Shown here: in pieces, positions 14,833-22,182 of the stretch
Numbering within the stretch: position 1 is the first letter of the stretch
Layout of the letters: every line of letters begins with the position of its first letter
Assembly: GCA_000437595.1 (NCBI GenBank)
Contig: FR899901.1
Coordinates: forward strand, 2,564 to 31,495
Direction: 5' to 3'
Source: Faecalibacterium sp. CAG:74
GTDB taxonomy: Bacteria > Bacillota > Clostridia > Christensenellales > Aristaeellaceae
Length of the DNA stretch: 28,932 nucleotides
Notes under the pieces: model-generated
Seen by the model: the letters and a program-made list of their open reading frames with translations, nothing else
What the model was told of the DNA's origin: nothing
The model's database searches: none
Made by a program: the position numbers and the translations under genes

Positions 14833-15990
14833 TTATTTCTGCTGATAATCGCTGCCGAGCGTAATCGTGCCGTCAAGCGACGCGGCAGACGTGGTTTTCT
14901 CGTAGAAATGCGGCACAGCGCGCATCATGCCTTCCACCGTGTAGAACGGGTCGTCCTTTTGCAGCGGCAGCGTGACTGTCTGCTTTGTTGCGCCTGACTT
15001 GTAGACGGCTGTAATCAGCTCAATCGTCCGGCGGCCATCCTCGCCGCCAATTGCGGGCAGGGTGTCGTTCTCCAGCGCGGAGAGGACGTTTTCCAATTCG
15101 CCCGCGTGCCCTTCGTAGGGAAGCTGCGGCTGCGCATCCACAAAATCGCGGATTTTCTGCTCTAACTCCGTATTTTCAATCGGGAAGCCGTTCGGTTTGG
15201 AGATGGACGCGTACACGCTGAACGGCGCGGCGACTTTCGCCTTCTCGCACTGGAAGACCAGCTCCTGCTCTTCGCCGTGATGCACGACGGAGGCTGTCAG
15301 CTGCGCCAGCGCGCCCGGATATTGCAGCACGGACAGCGACAAATCCTCCACCTCGGCGTTGTCGTGCGCGACGTTCGCCATCACACTCGTCACGGCCTGC
15401 GGAAGACCCATCATCCAGCACAGCATGTCAATATGGTGGACGGCGTGGTTCAGCGTGCAGCCGCCGCCCTCCTTCTCCCATGTGCCGCGCCACCACAGGT
15501 CGTAGTAGCAGTGACCGCGCCACCATGCCGATGTGACGGATGCGCACAGCACTTTGCCCGCAAGTCCGCTGTCCAGCAGTTTCTTCAGGTTGCTGATGGG
15601 CTGGCGGAAGCGGTTCTGGGCGATAATCGCGAGTTTCTTGCCGCTTTCATCGCGGGCGCGGAGCATTTCGTCGCATTCTTCCAGCGATGCCGCCATCGGC
15701 TTTTCGCAGACGACGTTCTTGCCCGAACGCAGGCTGTTGATGGAAATGCTGGCGTGGACGTACGGCGGCGTGCAGACGTCCACCAAGTCAATATCCTTGC
15801 GTGAAAGGATTTTCTGGTGGTCGTCGTAGACCTCCGCTTCGGTCAGGTGATAATCCTCCTTCATCTTCTGCGCCTTTTCCGGCACAATATCCACCAGCGC
15901 CACAATCTTGCAGCGCTCCGGGAAGCGCAGGTAGGCTTCCACATGGGCGTGGGAAATGTTGCCCGTGCCCACAATGGCAATCCGAATCAT
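14833..15990 (-). CDS. Gfo/Idh/MocA family oxidoreductase
   Basis: 385 residues, a cytoplasmic NAD(P)-dependent dehydrogenase of the sugar/inositol type. N-terminal Rossmann motif IAIVGTGNISHAHVEAY (4-20), ENVVCEKP-type motif seen as VCEKPMAAS near 95, and the catalytic-side segment GGGCTLNHAVHHIDML. I start it at ATG 15990 (MIRIAIVGTGN) because GAAGGAG lies eight bases upstream and the Rossmann strand begins immediately. A longer frame to 16041 adds 17 residues without family character. First gene of the operon with the divergent paralogue at 13732, behind the promoter at 16040-16068 with its AraC-type element. Substrate unknown. Confidence 0.92.
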   Translation of the reverse strand: MIRIAIVGTGNISHAHVEAYLRFPERCKIVALVDIVPEKAQKMKEDYHLTEAEVYDDHQKILSRKDIDLVDVCTPPYVHASISINSLRSGKNVVCEKPMAASLEECDEMLRARDESGKKLAIIAQNRFRQPISNLKKLLDSGLAGKVLCASVTSAWWRGHCYYDLWWRGTWEKEGGGCTLNHAVHHIDMLCWMMGLPQAVTSVMANVAHDNAEVEDLSLSVLQYPGALAQLTASVVHHGEEQELVFQCEKAKVAAPFSVYASISKPNGFPIENTELEQKIRDFVDAQPQLPYEGHAGELENVLSALENDTLPAIGGEDGRRTIELITAVYKSGATKQTVTLPLQKDDPFYTVEGMMRAVPHFYEKTTSAASLDGTITLGSDYQQK

Positions 15991-16039
15991 GGCATTCGCT
16001 CCTTCTACAATACTCAACGCTGCGTGATGCGTTATCTGC

Positions 16040-16080
16040 ATGATAGCACATTGACATCAAGATTTCTATGCGAATCCTGT
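16040..16080 (-). promoter_or_regulatory. Gfo operon promoter with AraC-type element
   Basis: Minus strand: ACAGGATTCGCAT (16080-16068), whose last T is the first base of a weak -35 TAGAAA (16068-16063), then 17 bp and TATCAT (16045-16040). The 13-mer matches GCAGGATTCACAT of the AraC-transporter intergenic region at 11 positions and sits in the same place relative to the -35. A poor -35 with an adjoining activator site suggests activation. Confidence 0.6.
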
Positions 16081-16132
16081 TTTCAATTCGGCGGATTTGG
16101 CAGATTGTCGTCCTAATCAGACAAAACGGCAA

Positions 16133-17005
16133 TTAGTGTCCGCCGCTGCGCTGCTTGCGGTAGGCGTTCGGAGCCATGCCCGTCATCCGCCGGAAGCTGC
16201 GCAGAAAGCCGGAATAATCGCCGAATCCGCTGCGGTCGGCTACTTCACTCAGGCTCATGTCCGTCAGCAGATTCTCCTTCGCCAGCTGCACGCGGCGGTA
16301 GAGAATGTATTCGTAGACGCTGCGCCCGGCGTAGCTTGTAAACTCGTGCGAAAGGTACGATACGCTGATGGCGAAGCGGCGCGCAATGTCTTCCAATTTT
16401 AGCGGTTCGGTGAAGTGGTCGTTGATGTATTGCAGCACATCGAAAATCACATCGTTGACAACGCTTGGCTGAATAGGAGCGGTTGTTCCCTGCACGGCTT
16501 GGCAGACCATGACCATGAAGTCGATGATGCGCCCGTAATTGCGGAACTGCACCATCTCGTCCGGCATGTCCTGCTGCGCGGAGATGTCTATCAGCAGCTG
16601 TTTGCACGCCAGCGCATCCGCCTGCGGCAGTTCATAGTAGAATTTTCCGGACTGCAGACGGCTGTCGAAGTAACGCTGGAGGTCAATCTGCCCGAAGCCA
16701 AGCTTTCGCAGCGTTTCCGGGCGCAGATACAGGAAGCCGCGCTCGTAGTTCTGCAGCGAACTGCCGCCCACCAGCCCGTGCATCCGAAACGGCGGCATGA
16801 TAATCAGCTGATTGTTTTGCAGCGGAAACACGCTGCCGTCCACATAGTAGACCTTGCCACCCTGATAGTGGATATAAAATTCGTAGAAATCGTGGCAATG
16901 CAGCCCGCCGACGGTGTGGTGTTCCGCTATGGCATAGCACGCTTCGTACTCCGCGTCTTCGCGTCCCATCGCGTTGTAGCCGTTGATGGTCTCCGCAAAT
17001 TTCAT
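16133..17005 (-). CDS. AraC family transcriptional regulator
   Basis: 290 residues. The N-terminal part (about 25-95) is a cupin-type sensor: GLHCHDFYEFYIHYQGG, YVDGSVFPLQNNQLIIMPP, FRMHGLVGG. The C-terminal part (about 188-286) holds two helix-turn-helix motifs, LKLEDIARRFAISVSYLSHEF and MSLSEVADRSGFGDYSGFLR, with the final FRRMTGMAPNAYRK of the family. Start ATG 17005 has AAAGGAG eight bases upstream. It lies between the minus-strand Gfo genes and the divergent sugar transporter, so it most likely senses the imported sugar or a product and controls both sides. Its own promoter overlaps the direct repeats at 17046-17079, which predicts autoregulation. Confidence 0.93.
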   Translation of the reverse strand: MKFAETINGYNAMGREDAEYEACYAIAEHHTVGGLHCHDFYEFYIHYQGGKVYYVDGSVFPLQNNQLIIMPPFRMHGLVGGSSLQNYERGFLYLRPETLRKLGFGQIDLQRYFDSRLQSGKFYYELPQADALACKQLLIDISAQQDMPDEMVQFRNYGRIIDFMVMVCQAVQGTTAPIQPSVVNDVIFDVLQYINDHFTEPLKLEDIARRFAISVSYLSHEFTSYAGRSVYEYILYRRVQLAKENLLTDMSLSEVADRSGFGDYSGFLRSFRRMTGMAPNAYRKQRSGGH

Positions 17006-17037
17006 CGTTTCAGCTCCTTTTGGGTTCGGATATTTTG

Positions 17038-17066
17038 ATTATACAGCAGGATTCACATATTTTCAA
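17038..17066 (-). promoter_or_regulatory. AraC regulator promoter
   Basis: Minus strand TTGAAA (17066-17061), 17-bp spacer, TATAAT (17043-17038). The left 13-bp element at 17046-17058 lies in the spacer, so a bound regulator should repress this promoter. Confidence 0.78.
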
Positions 17067-17079
17067 GCAGGATTTACAT
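17046..17079 (+). promoter_or_regulatory. Direct-repeat operator of the AraC regulator
   Basis: GCAGGATTCACAT (17046-17058) and GCAGGATTTACAT (17067-17079) differ at one base and start 21 bp apart, two helical turns. This is the usual arrangement of AraC-type half sites. The right copy ends on the first base of the transporter -35. Confidence 0.75.
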
Positions 17080-17107
17080 TGATTGTGCAACTTGTGTCGG
17101 CTATAAT
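17079..17107 (+). promoter_or_regulatory. Sugar transporter operon promoter
   Basis: TTGATT (17079-17084), 17-bp spacer, TATAAT (17102-17107). The -35 is imperfect and directly abuts the operator, fitting class II activation by the AraC protein. The leader to the first permease gene is about 210 bases. Confidence 0.7.
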
Positions 17108-17325
17108 CAAAGCAACGATACGGAAACGGAGCGTGACGTTCCCGTAACAGGCTGCCTCGTGCAGCGTCTCCAGTGGTTTCCCGTTGGCAGCGCCGGTCAA
17201 ATGTCGGCTGATGCTGCTGAAAAAGCAGGTGTTTTGCATTGGTTCTGCTTTGCTTTCCGCAAAGGAGGCTTGTTTTTGAACACCCTACGGAAACCACAAT
17301 TTATCAGAAATGGAGGTTTTTGCTT

Positions 17326-18276
17326 ATGACGAATCCTGCGAAAGCCCCTGCACCGGTGCAACCGCGCCGCAAGCGCGGGAAGCATTGGCTTCAGCGCGAC
17401 TGGCGGCTGTACCTGATGCTGCTGATTCCAATTGTCTGGTACATTCTGTTCTGCTACAAGCCGATGGCGGGGCTTCAAATTGCTTTCCAGAAGTATAACA
17501 TGTTCAATCCCGCCAAGAGCAAGTGGATTTGGCTGGACAACTTCAAGTTCGTTTTCGGCATGAGCGACTTTGGCATCGCGCTGAAGAACACACTGATTCT
17601 CAACGGGCTGGACTTGCTCTTCGGCTTCCCCGTCCCGATTATCCTCGCCATCCTGCTCAACGAAATGCGAACGCCCATGCTCAAGAAGTTTTCGCAGACG
17701 ATGCTGTACCTGCCGCATTTCCTTTCGTGGGTCATCATCGGCGGCATGGTGCTGCAGATTTTTGCGCCGACGTCGGGCGTCATCAACTCCACGCTTCTGC
17801 GCTGGGGCTGGATTTCCGAGAACATTCCTTTCCTGACGGATGGCCCGACGTGGACGTTCACCTATGTGCTGGTCGGCGTGTGGCAGTCGATGGGCTGGGG
17901 CACGATTCTCTACCTTGCGGCGATTACCGGCCTGGACATGAACCTCTTTGAAGCGGCGCGCATTGACGGCGCGAACAAGCTCCAGCAGATTTGGCATGTC
18001 ACCTTGCCCGGCATCCGTTCCACCATCGTCGTTCTGCTGATTATGAACATCGGGCGCATGATGTCCATCGGCTTTGACCGCCCGTTTATCATCGGCAATA
18101 CCAAGGTCAAGGACTACTGCGACGTCATTTCCACCTTCGTTTACCGCGCCGGCATTACCAACAGCCAGTTCGCCCGCGCAACCGCCATTGGTCTGTTCCA
18201 GTCCATCGTGGGCCTGGTGCTGATTACGGGCGCAAACACCGTTTCCCGCCTGTTCGACGAACAGAGTATTTGGTAA
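17326..18276 (+). CDS. Sugar ABC transporter permease, LplB type
   Basis: 316 residues, inner membrane. An N-terminal basic stretch (PRRKRGKHW) is followed by a first membrane helix, LYLMLLIPIVWYILFCY, and further hydrophobic segments. The EAA loop that docks the ATPase is FEAARIDGANKLQQIWHVTL. The end GANTVSRLFDEQSIW is typical of the LplB group (COG4209) of CUT1 transporters. ATG 17326 has GGAGG nine bases upstream; upstream in-frame codons lack this. No ATPase gene is present in the window; CUT1 systems in Firmicutes commonly share an MsmX-type ATPase encoded elsewhere. It is the first gene of the permease-permease-binding protein operon. Confidence 0.93.
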   Translation: MTNPAKAPAPVQPRRKRGKHWLQRDWRLYLMLLIPIVWYILFCYKPMAGLQIAFQKYNMFNPAKSKWIWLDNFKFVFGMSDFGIALKNTLILNGLDLLFGFPVPIILAILLNEMRTPMLKKFSQTMLYLPHFLSWVIIGGMVLQIFAPTSGVINSTLLRWGWISENIPFLTDGPTWTFTYVLVGVWQSMGWGTILYLAAITGLDMNLFEAARIDGANKLQQIWHVTLPGIRSTIVVLLIMNIGRMMSIGFDRPFIIGNTKVKDYCDVISTFVYRAGITNSQFARATAIGLFQSIVGLVLITGANTVSRLFDEQSIW

Positions 18277-18292
18277 GAGGGGAGGATTTGTC

Positions 18293-19204
18293 ATGACTGC
18301 GATTTCCACACAGGCGCATATTTGCCCTGAGAAGAAAAAGAAACTCGGTGTAGGGCAGATTATCCTCATCATCGTGATGATGCTCTTCGTGCTGATCTGC
18401 ACGCTGCCCTTCATCAACGTCATTGCCATGTCGATGTCCTCCAAGTCTGCGATTCTGCGCGGTGCAGTGTCGTTCTGGCCGGTGGAATTCAACGTCGATG
18501 CCTACAAGCTCATCGTCAGCGACAATTCGATGTGGCACAGCCTGCTCTATACCATCGAACTGACGGTAATCTACACCGTGCTGGCGATGGTAATGACGAT
18601 TCTGGTGGCGTTTCCGCTGTCCATGCGTCGCCTCAAGGGGCAGCGCGTCATCATGTTCTTCATCGTCTTTACCATGTACTTCTCTGGCGGCACGATTCCG
18701 ATTTACCTGAACGTAAAGGAATTCGGAATGCTTGACAGCATGTGGTCGCTGATTATTCCGGGGCTGATTTCCACGTTCAACGTCATCATCCTGAAGAATT
18801 TCTTTTCTTCCCTGCCGTATGAGCTGGTGGAGGCGGCGTCGATTGACGGCGCGACGGACTTCCAGGTTCTCACCCGCATCTTCCTGCCGCTGAGCTTCTC
18901 CTCGCTGGCGACGCTTTCCCTCTTCTACGCAGTCGGCAAATGGAACAGCTTCAACGATGCGCTGTACTACATCACCTCGCGTGACCTCCAGCCCTTGCAG
19001 CTCAAGCTGTACAACCTCATCAAGGGCAGCCAGTCGGTGGAAGTCGCCGTCACGGAGGGCAGCTCGAATGACCTGAGCACCAGCGTGTCCGAATCCATTC
19101 AGTCCGCAACCATCATTTTCGCGACGCTCCCCATCCTGATTGTGTACCCGTTTGTGCAGCGCTACTTCGTGGCGGGCGTTACGATGGGCGCAGTCAAGGG
19201 ATGA
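18293..19204 (+). CDS. Sugar ABC transporter permease, LplC/YtcP type
   Basis: 303 residues, inner membrane partner of the preceding permease. First membrane helix IILIIVMMLFVLICTLPFINV after a basic cytoplasmic start (KKKKLG). EAA loop VEAASIDGATDFQVLTRIFLPL near residue 180. The C-terminus FVQRYFVAGVTMGAVKG is characteristic of COG0395 permeases. GGGGAGG precedes the ATG, 16 bases after the previous stop. Together the two permeases form the heterodimeric channel for the sugar bound by the product of the next gene. Confidence 0.94.
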   Translation: MTAISTQAHICPEKKKKLGVGQIILIIVMMLFVLICTLPFINVIAMSMSSKSAILRGAVSFWPVEFNVDAYKLIVSDNSMWHSLLYTIELTVIYTVLAMVMTILVAFPLSMRRLKGQRVIMFFIVFTMYFSGGTIPIYLNVKEFGMLDSMWSLIIPGLISTFNVIILKNFFSSLPYELVEAASIDGATDFQVLTRIFLPLSFSSLATLSLFYAVGKWNSFNDALYYITSRDLQPLQLKLYNLIKGSQSVEVAVTEGSSNDLSTSVSESIQSATIIFATLPILIVYPFVQRYFVAGVTMGAVKG

Positions 19205-19266
19205 TCATCCCACATTCCCATTGGAACGGGCGGCAAAAGCCGTTCAAGATAGAAAGGAGTACCCTT

Positions 19267-20853
19267 ATGAAAAAGATTCTGGCTCTGGTTTGCACCCTGT
19301 GCCTGCTGCTGACGGCGCTTCCGCTGACGGCACTGGCGGCGGATGACGATTGGGTAACGCTCAACGTCGAAATGTATGACCGCTCCATCGCAGGCTTCAA
19401 CGTGGAGGACTGCTGGCAGCTGCACTACATTCAGGAGAACTTCGGCGATCCGAATCACATCAAGATCAACTGGATTCCCGTCTCCCGCTGGGAGGAAGGC
19501 ACGATCCTCTCCACCCGTCTGGCGGGCGGCACCGCGCCGGATATCTGCATGACTTACGGCACGGATTTGGTGCAGCAGTACATCGACATGGGCGGCATCA
19601 TGCCGCTGGATGACCTGCTGGCGGAATACGGTCAGGAACTGACGGCATTCCTCGGCGACGAAGTGCTGCAGTACGGTCAGTACGACGTGGGCGACGGCAA
19701 GGAGCAGTATTACCTGCCTGCGCGCCGCATCGTCGTCGCGACGCAGAGCATGTTCATCCGCAAGGACTGGCTGGAAAAGCTGAACATGGAAGTTCCCACG
19801 AACGTGGAAGAACTGTATGCCTACCTGAAGGCAGCGAAGGAGCAGAAGCTGGGCGGCGACAACACCATTCCGTATTCCTCCGACCTGTACGCGGCTGACC
19901 CCTTCTACGGCTGGATTTACCAGATGGATGCGTTCCTTGATTACAGCCAGATTACCGAAGAAGACTGGGTGGCGAACTTCAAGTTCCATTACATGCTGCC
20001 CGGCGCGAAGGAAGCGCTGCGCTGGATGAACAAGTTCTTCAATGAGGGTCTGGTTTCCGATTACTTCGGCATTGAGAACTCCAAGCAGACCGACAGCGAC
20101 CGCGTGAACGGCTATGACGGCTTCTGGGTCGGCAACTGGGACGCGCCGTGGCGCATGGAAAAGTCCTACGCGCAGGATCTGGCGAAGAATGTCCCCGGCG
20201 CAAGCTGGATTGCGTGCGACCCCTTCAAGCCCGAAGACGGCACGACCCCGCACGAAACCTACACCGCCGCTGGTCAGGCGATTTTCATCCCCGCGTCTGT
20301 GGATGAAAAGGTTGCGGTTGCCGCGATTAAGTACCTGAACTGGATGTGCAAGCCGGAATCCCTGTACGCGCTCCAGAACGGCGAAAAGGGCTACAACTAC
20401 ACCACCGTCAACGAAAACAACATTCCGACCGACCTGAAGAACATCAACGACACCGACGACGCGCACAAGATGCACGCGACCGACGGCGCGCCGATCTGCA
20501 ACGGCTTCTACTACGGTTCTGACGAACTGAACTACGCCGCGACCGCTATGGGCTTCCCCGGCTACGAAGATGTTGTGGCGGACAGCCTTGTGATTTCCAA
20601 TGACGGTGCTTACGAACCCGTCAGCTTCACCCGCACCATCCAGTCCCGCATTGACTACGGCACGACCATCGTTTCCAAGGAAGCGGAACTGCTGGTTCAG
20701 GTTGTGACCTGCAAGCCGGAAGATTTCGACGCAACGTGGGATAAGTACATCAACGAAATTCTTTCCGCCGGCGGTCAGCAGATTATCGACGAACAGCGCG
20801 AAGCGTATCAGGAAGGCGCATACCGCGGCTTCTATCCGATGGCGCAGAAGTAA
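19267..20853 (+). CDS. Extracellular solute-binding protein, LplA-like
   Basis: 528 residues. Signal peptide MKKILALVCTLCLLLTALP then LTALA-ADDDW, which fits cleavage after ALA by signal peptidase I. Unlike most Gram-positive binding proteins there is no convincing lipobox; the two cysteines at 9 and 12 lie too early within the hydrophobic core. The mature part has a family 1 binding-protein pattern: FGDPNHIKINWIPVSRWEEG, TRLAGGTAPDICMTYG, GGIMPLDDLLAEYG, RKDWLEKLNMEVPTNVEELYAYL and a tryptophan- and tyrosine-rich sugar-binding half. AAAGGAG lies just upstream of ATG 19267. It ends the transporter operon before the terminator at 20881. Substrate probably an oligosaccharide or glycoside, not determined. 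Confidence 0.92.
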   Translation: MKKILALVCTLCLLLTALPLTALAADDDWVTLNVEMYDRSIAGFNVEDCWQLHYIQENFGDPNHIKINWIPVSRWEEGTILSTRLAGGTAPDICMTYGTDLVQQYIDMGGIMPLDDLLAEYGQELTAFLGDEVLQYGQYDVGDGKEQYYLPARRIVVATQSMFIRKDWLEKLNMEVPTNVEELYAYLKAAKEQKLGGDNTIPYSSDLYAADPFYGWIYQMDAFLDYSQITEEDWVANFKFHYMLPGAKEALRWMNKFFNEGLVSDYFGIENSKQTDSDRVNGYDGFWVGNWDAPWRMEKSYAQDLAKNVPGASWIACDPFKPEDGTTPHETYTAAGQAIFIPASVDEKVAVAAIKYLNWMCKPESLYALQNGEKGYNYTTVNENNIPTDLKNINDTDDAHKMHATDGAPICNGFYYGSDELNYAATAMGFPGYEDVVADSLVISNDGAYEPVSFTRTIQSRIDYGTTIVSKEAELLVQVVTCKPEDFDATWDKYINEILSAGGQQIIDEQREAYQEGAYRGFYPMAQK

Positions 20854-20880
20854 TAAGCGCACGCAAACTTCACAAAAAGG

Positions 20881-20910
20881 GGGCTGCGTCTTGGACGCAG
20901 TCCTTTTTTT
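20881..20910 (+). terminator. Terminator of the transporter operon
   Basis: GGGCTGCGTC, loop TTG, GACGCAGTCC, then seven T. Confidence 0.92.
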
Positions 20911-20952
20911 CGGAATAACCCTCCTGATATTTCTGTTTTTCCCTGATTGAAA

Positions 20953-20981
20953 TTGACAAAGAGTCTGCTTGGCTCTATGAT
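20953..20981 (+). promoter_or_regulatory. Promoter of the plus-strand Gfo pair
   Basis: TTGACA (20953-20958), 17-bp spacer, TATGAT (20976-20981). The expected start of transcription (about 20988) falls after the GGGAG at 20982-20986 and only about eight bases before ATG 20996, so the mRNA may be near leaderless, or a different start is used. CCCTGATTGAAAT (20941-20953) matches the AraC element at eight of 13 positions and again ends on the first T of the -35. Confidence 0.6.
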
Positions 20982-20995
20982 GGGAGTGTTTCGGT

Positions 20996-22159
20996 ATGCT
21001 TCGACTTGGAATCATCGGTGCGGGCGGCATTGCCAGCCTGCATACCCACAACATCCTGAGCGGCAAATGCCCTGAAGTGCAGCTGACCGCCATGGCAGAC
21101 CGCAAGGAAAGCCGCCGAGAGTGGATTCGCGCAACCGTGCCGGACGCTGCGGTTTTCTGCGAGGGCAGCGATTTGATTGCGTCCGATACCTGCGACGCAG
21201 TGCTGATTGCAACGCCGCACTATCAGCATCCGACGCTGGCGATTGAGGCGTTCCGCCATGGAAAGCATGTCCTGTGCGAAAAGCCGGCGGGCGTGTACAC
21301 CTTGCAGGTGCGGGACATGATCGCGGAGGCGGATAAGCATCCCGAACTGACCTTCGGCATGATGTTCAACCAGCGCACGAACTGCGTCTACCGCAAGGCG
21401 AAGGCGCTGATTGACAGCGGCGCACTGGGCGAAATCAAGCGCATGATCTGGGTTGTGACGGACTGGTATCGCACGCAAAGCTACTACGATGCCGGGGCGT
21501 GGCGCGCAACGTGGGATGGCGAGGGCGGCGGTGTGCTGCTCAATCAATGCCCGCATCAGCTGGATTTGCTGCAATGGCTCTGTGGGCTGCCCGTGCGGGT
21601 GCGCGCCGCCTGCCATGAGGGGAAATGGCACGACATCGAGGTGGAGGACGACGTGACCGCTTATCTGGAATTTGCAAATGGCGCAACGGGCACGTTCATT
21701 GCATCCACGGGGGACGCGCTGGGTGAAAACCGGCTGGAAATCATCGGAACGCGCGCGCGGATTCGCATCGAGAACGACCAATTGACGCTGGATACGCTCA
21801 GCGTGGATGAGCGCGACTGGTGCCCCGTGTGCAAAGAGCCGTTCGGCGTACCGGATATTCAGCACGAAATCGTGCAGACGGACGGCGAAAATCCGCAGCA
21901 CGCGGGCGTGTTGAACGCCTTCGCAGCGCACATCCTGCACGGTACGCCGCTTGTTGCCGACGGGCGCGAGGGTATCCGCGGGCTGATGCTGTCCAACGCC
22001 ATGCACCTTTCTTCGTGGACGAATCAGACCGTTTCGCTGCCTATTGACGAAGAACTGTTCTTGAAGCTGCTGAATGAAAAACGCAGGACATCCCGCCACA
22101 AGGACGAAGTGGATGCTGCCATCGACGTTTCCGGCAGCTTTGGAAGCACGAGAAAGTAA
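20996..22159 (+). CDS. Gfo/Idh/MocA family oxidoreductase, first of a tandem pair
   Basis: 387 residues. Rossmann motif LGIIGAGGIASLHTHNIL (4-21), EKP at 95-97 in HVLCEKPAGVYTLQV, and the conserved GGGVLLNQCPHQLDLLQWL with the catalytic-type His near residue 188. NAD(P)-dependent oxidation or reduction of a sugar, inositol or glycoside hydroxyl is expected. It has its own promoter and lies after the transporter terminator. Large parts are almost identical, also at DNA level, to the next gene, so the pair arose by recent duplication. The C-terminus adds a polar tail (KDEVDAAIDVSGSFGSTRK). Confidence 0.93.
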   Translation: MLRLGIIGAGGIASLHTHNILSGKCPEVQLTAMADRKESRREWIRATVPDAAVFCEGSDLIASDTCDAVLIATPHYQHPTLAIEAFRHGKHVLCEKPAGVYTLQVRDMIAEADKHPELTFGMMFNQRTNCVYRKAKALIDSGALGEIKRMIWVVTDWYRTQSYYDAGAWRATWDGEGGGVLLNQCPHQLDLLQWLCGLPVRVRAACHEGKWHDIEVEDDVTAYLEFANGATGTFIASTGDALGENRLEIIGTRARIRIENDQLTLDTLSVDERDWCPVCKEPFGVPDIQHEIVQTDGENPQHAGVLNAFAAHILHGTPLVADGREGIRGLMLSNAMHLSSWTNQTVSLPIDEELFLKLLNEKRRTSRHKDEVDAAIDVSGSFGSTRK

Positions 22160-22182
22160 CCTATTCCAAGGAGGAAATCAGC

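Noticed and set aside
17197..18492. 431-codon minus-strand open frame
   Set aside because: Antisense to two permeases with EAA motifs; its Arg/His/Gln-rich translation has no protein-like pattern.
19162..21105. 647-codon open frame on the minus strand
   Set aside because: It lies opposite the binding protein and a Gfo gene that both have clear family motifs, ribosome sites and a terminator. It is a by-product of G+C-rich codon use.
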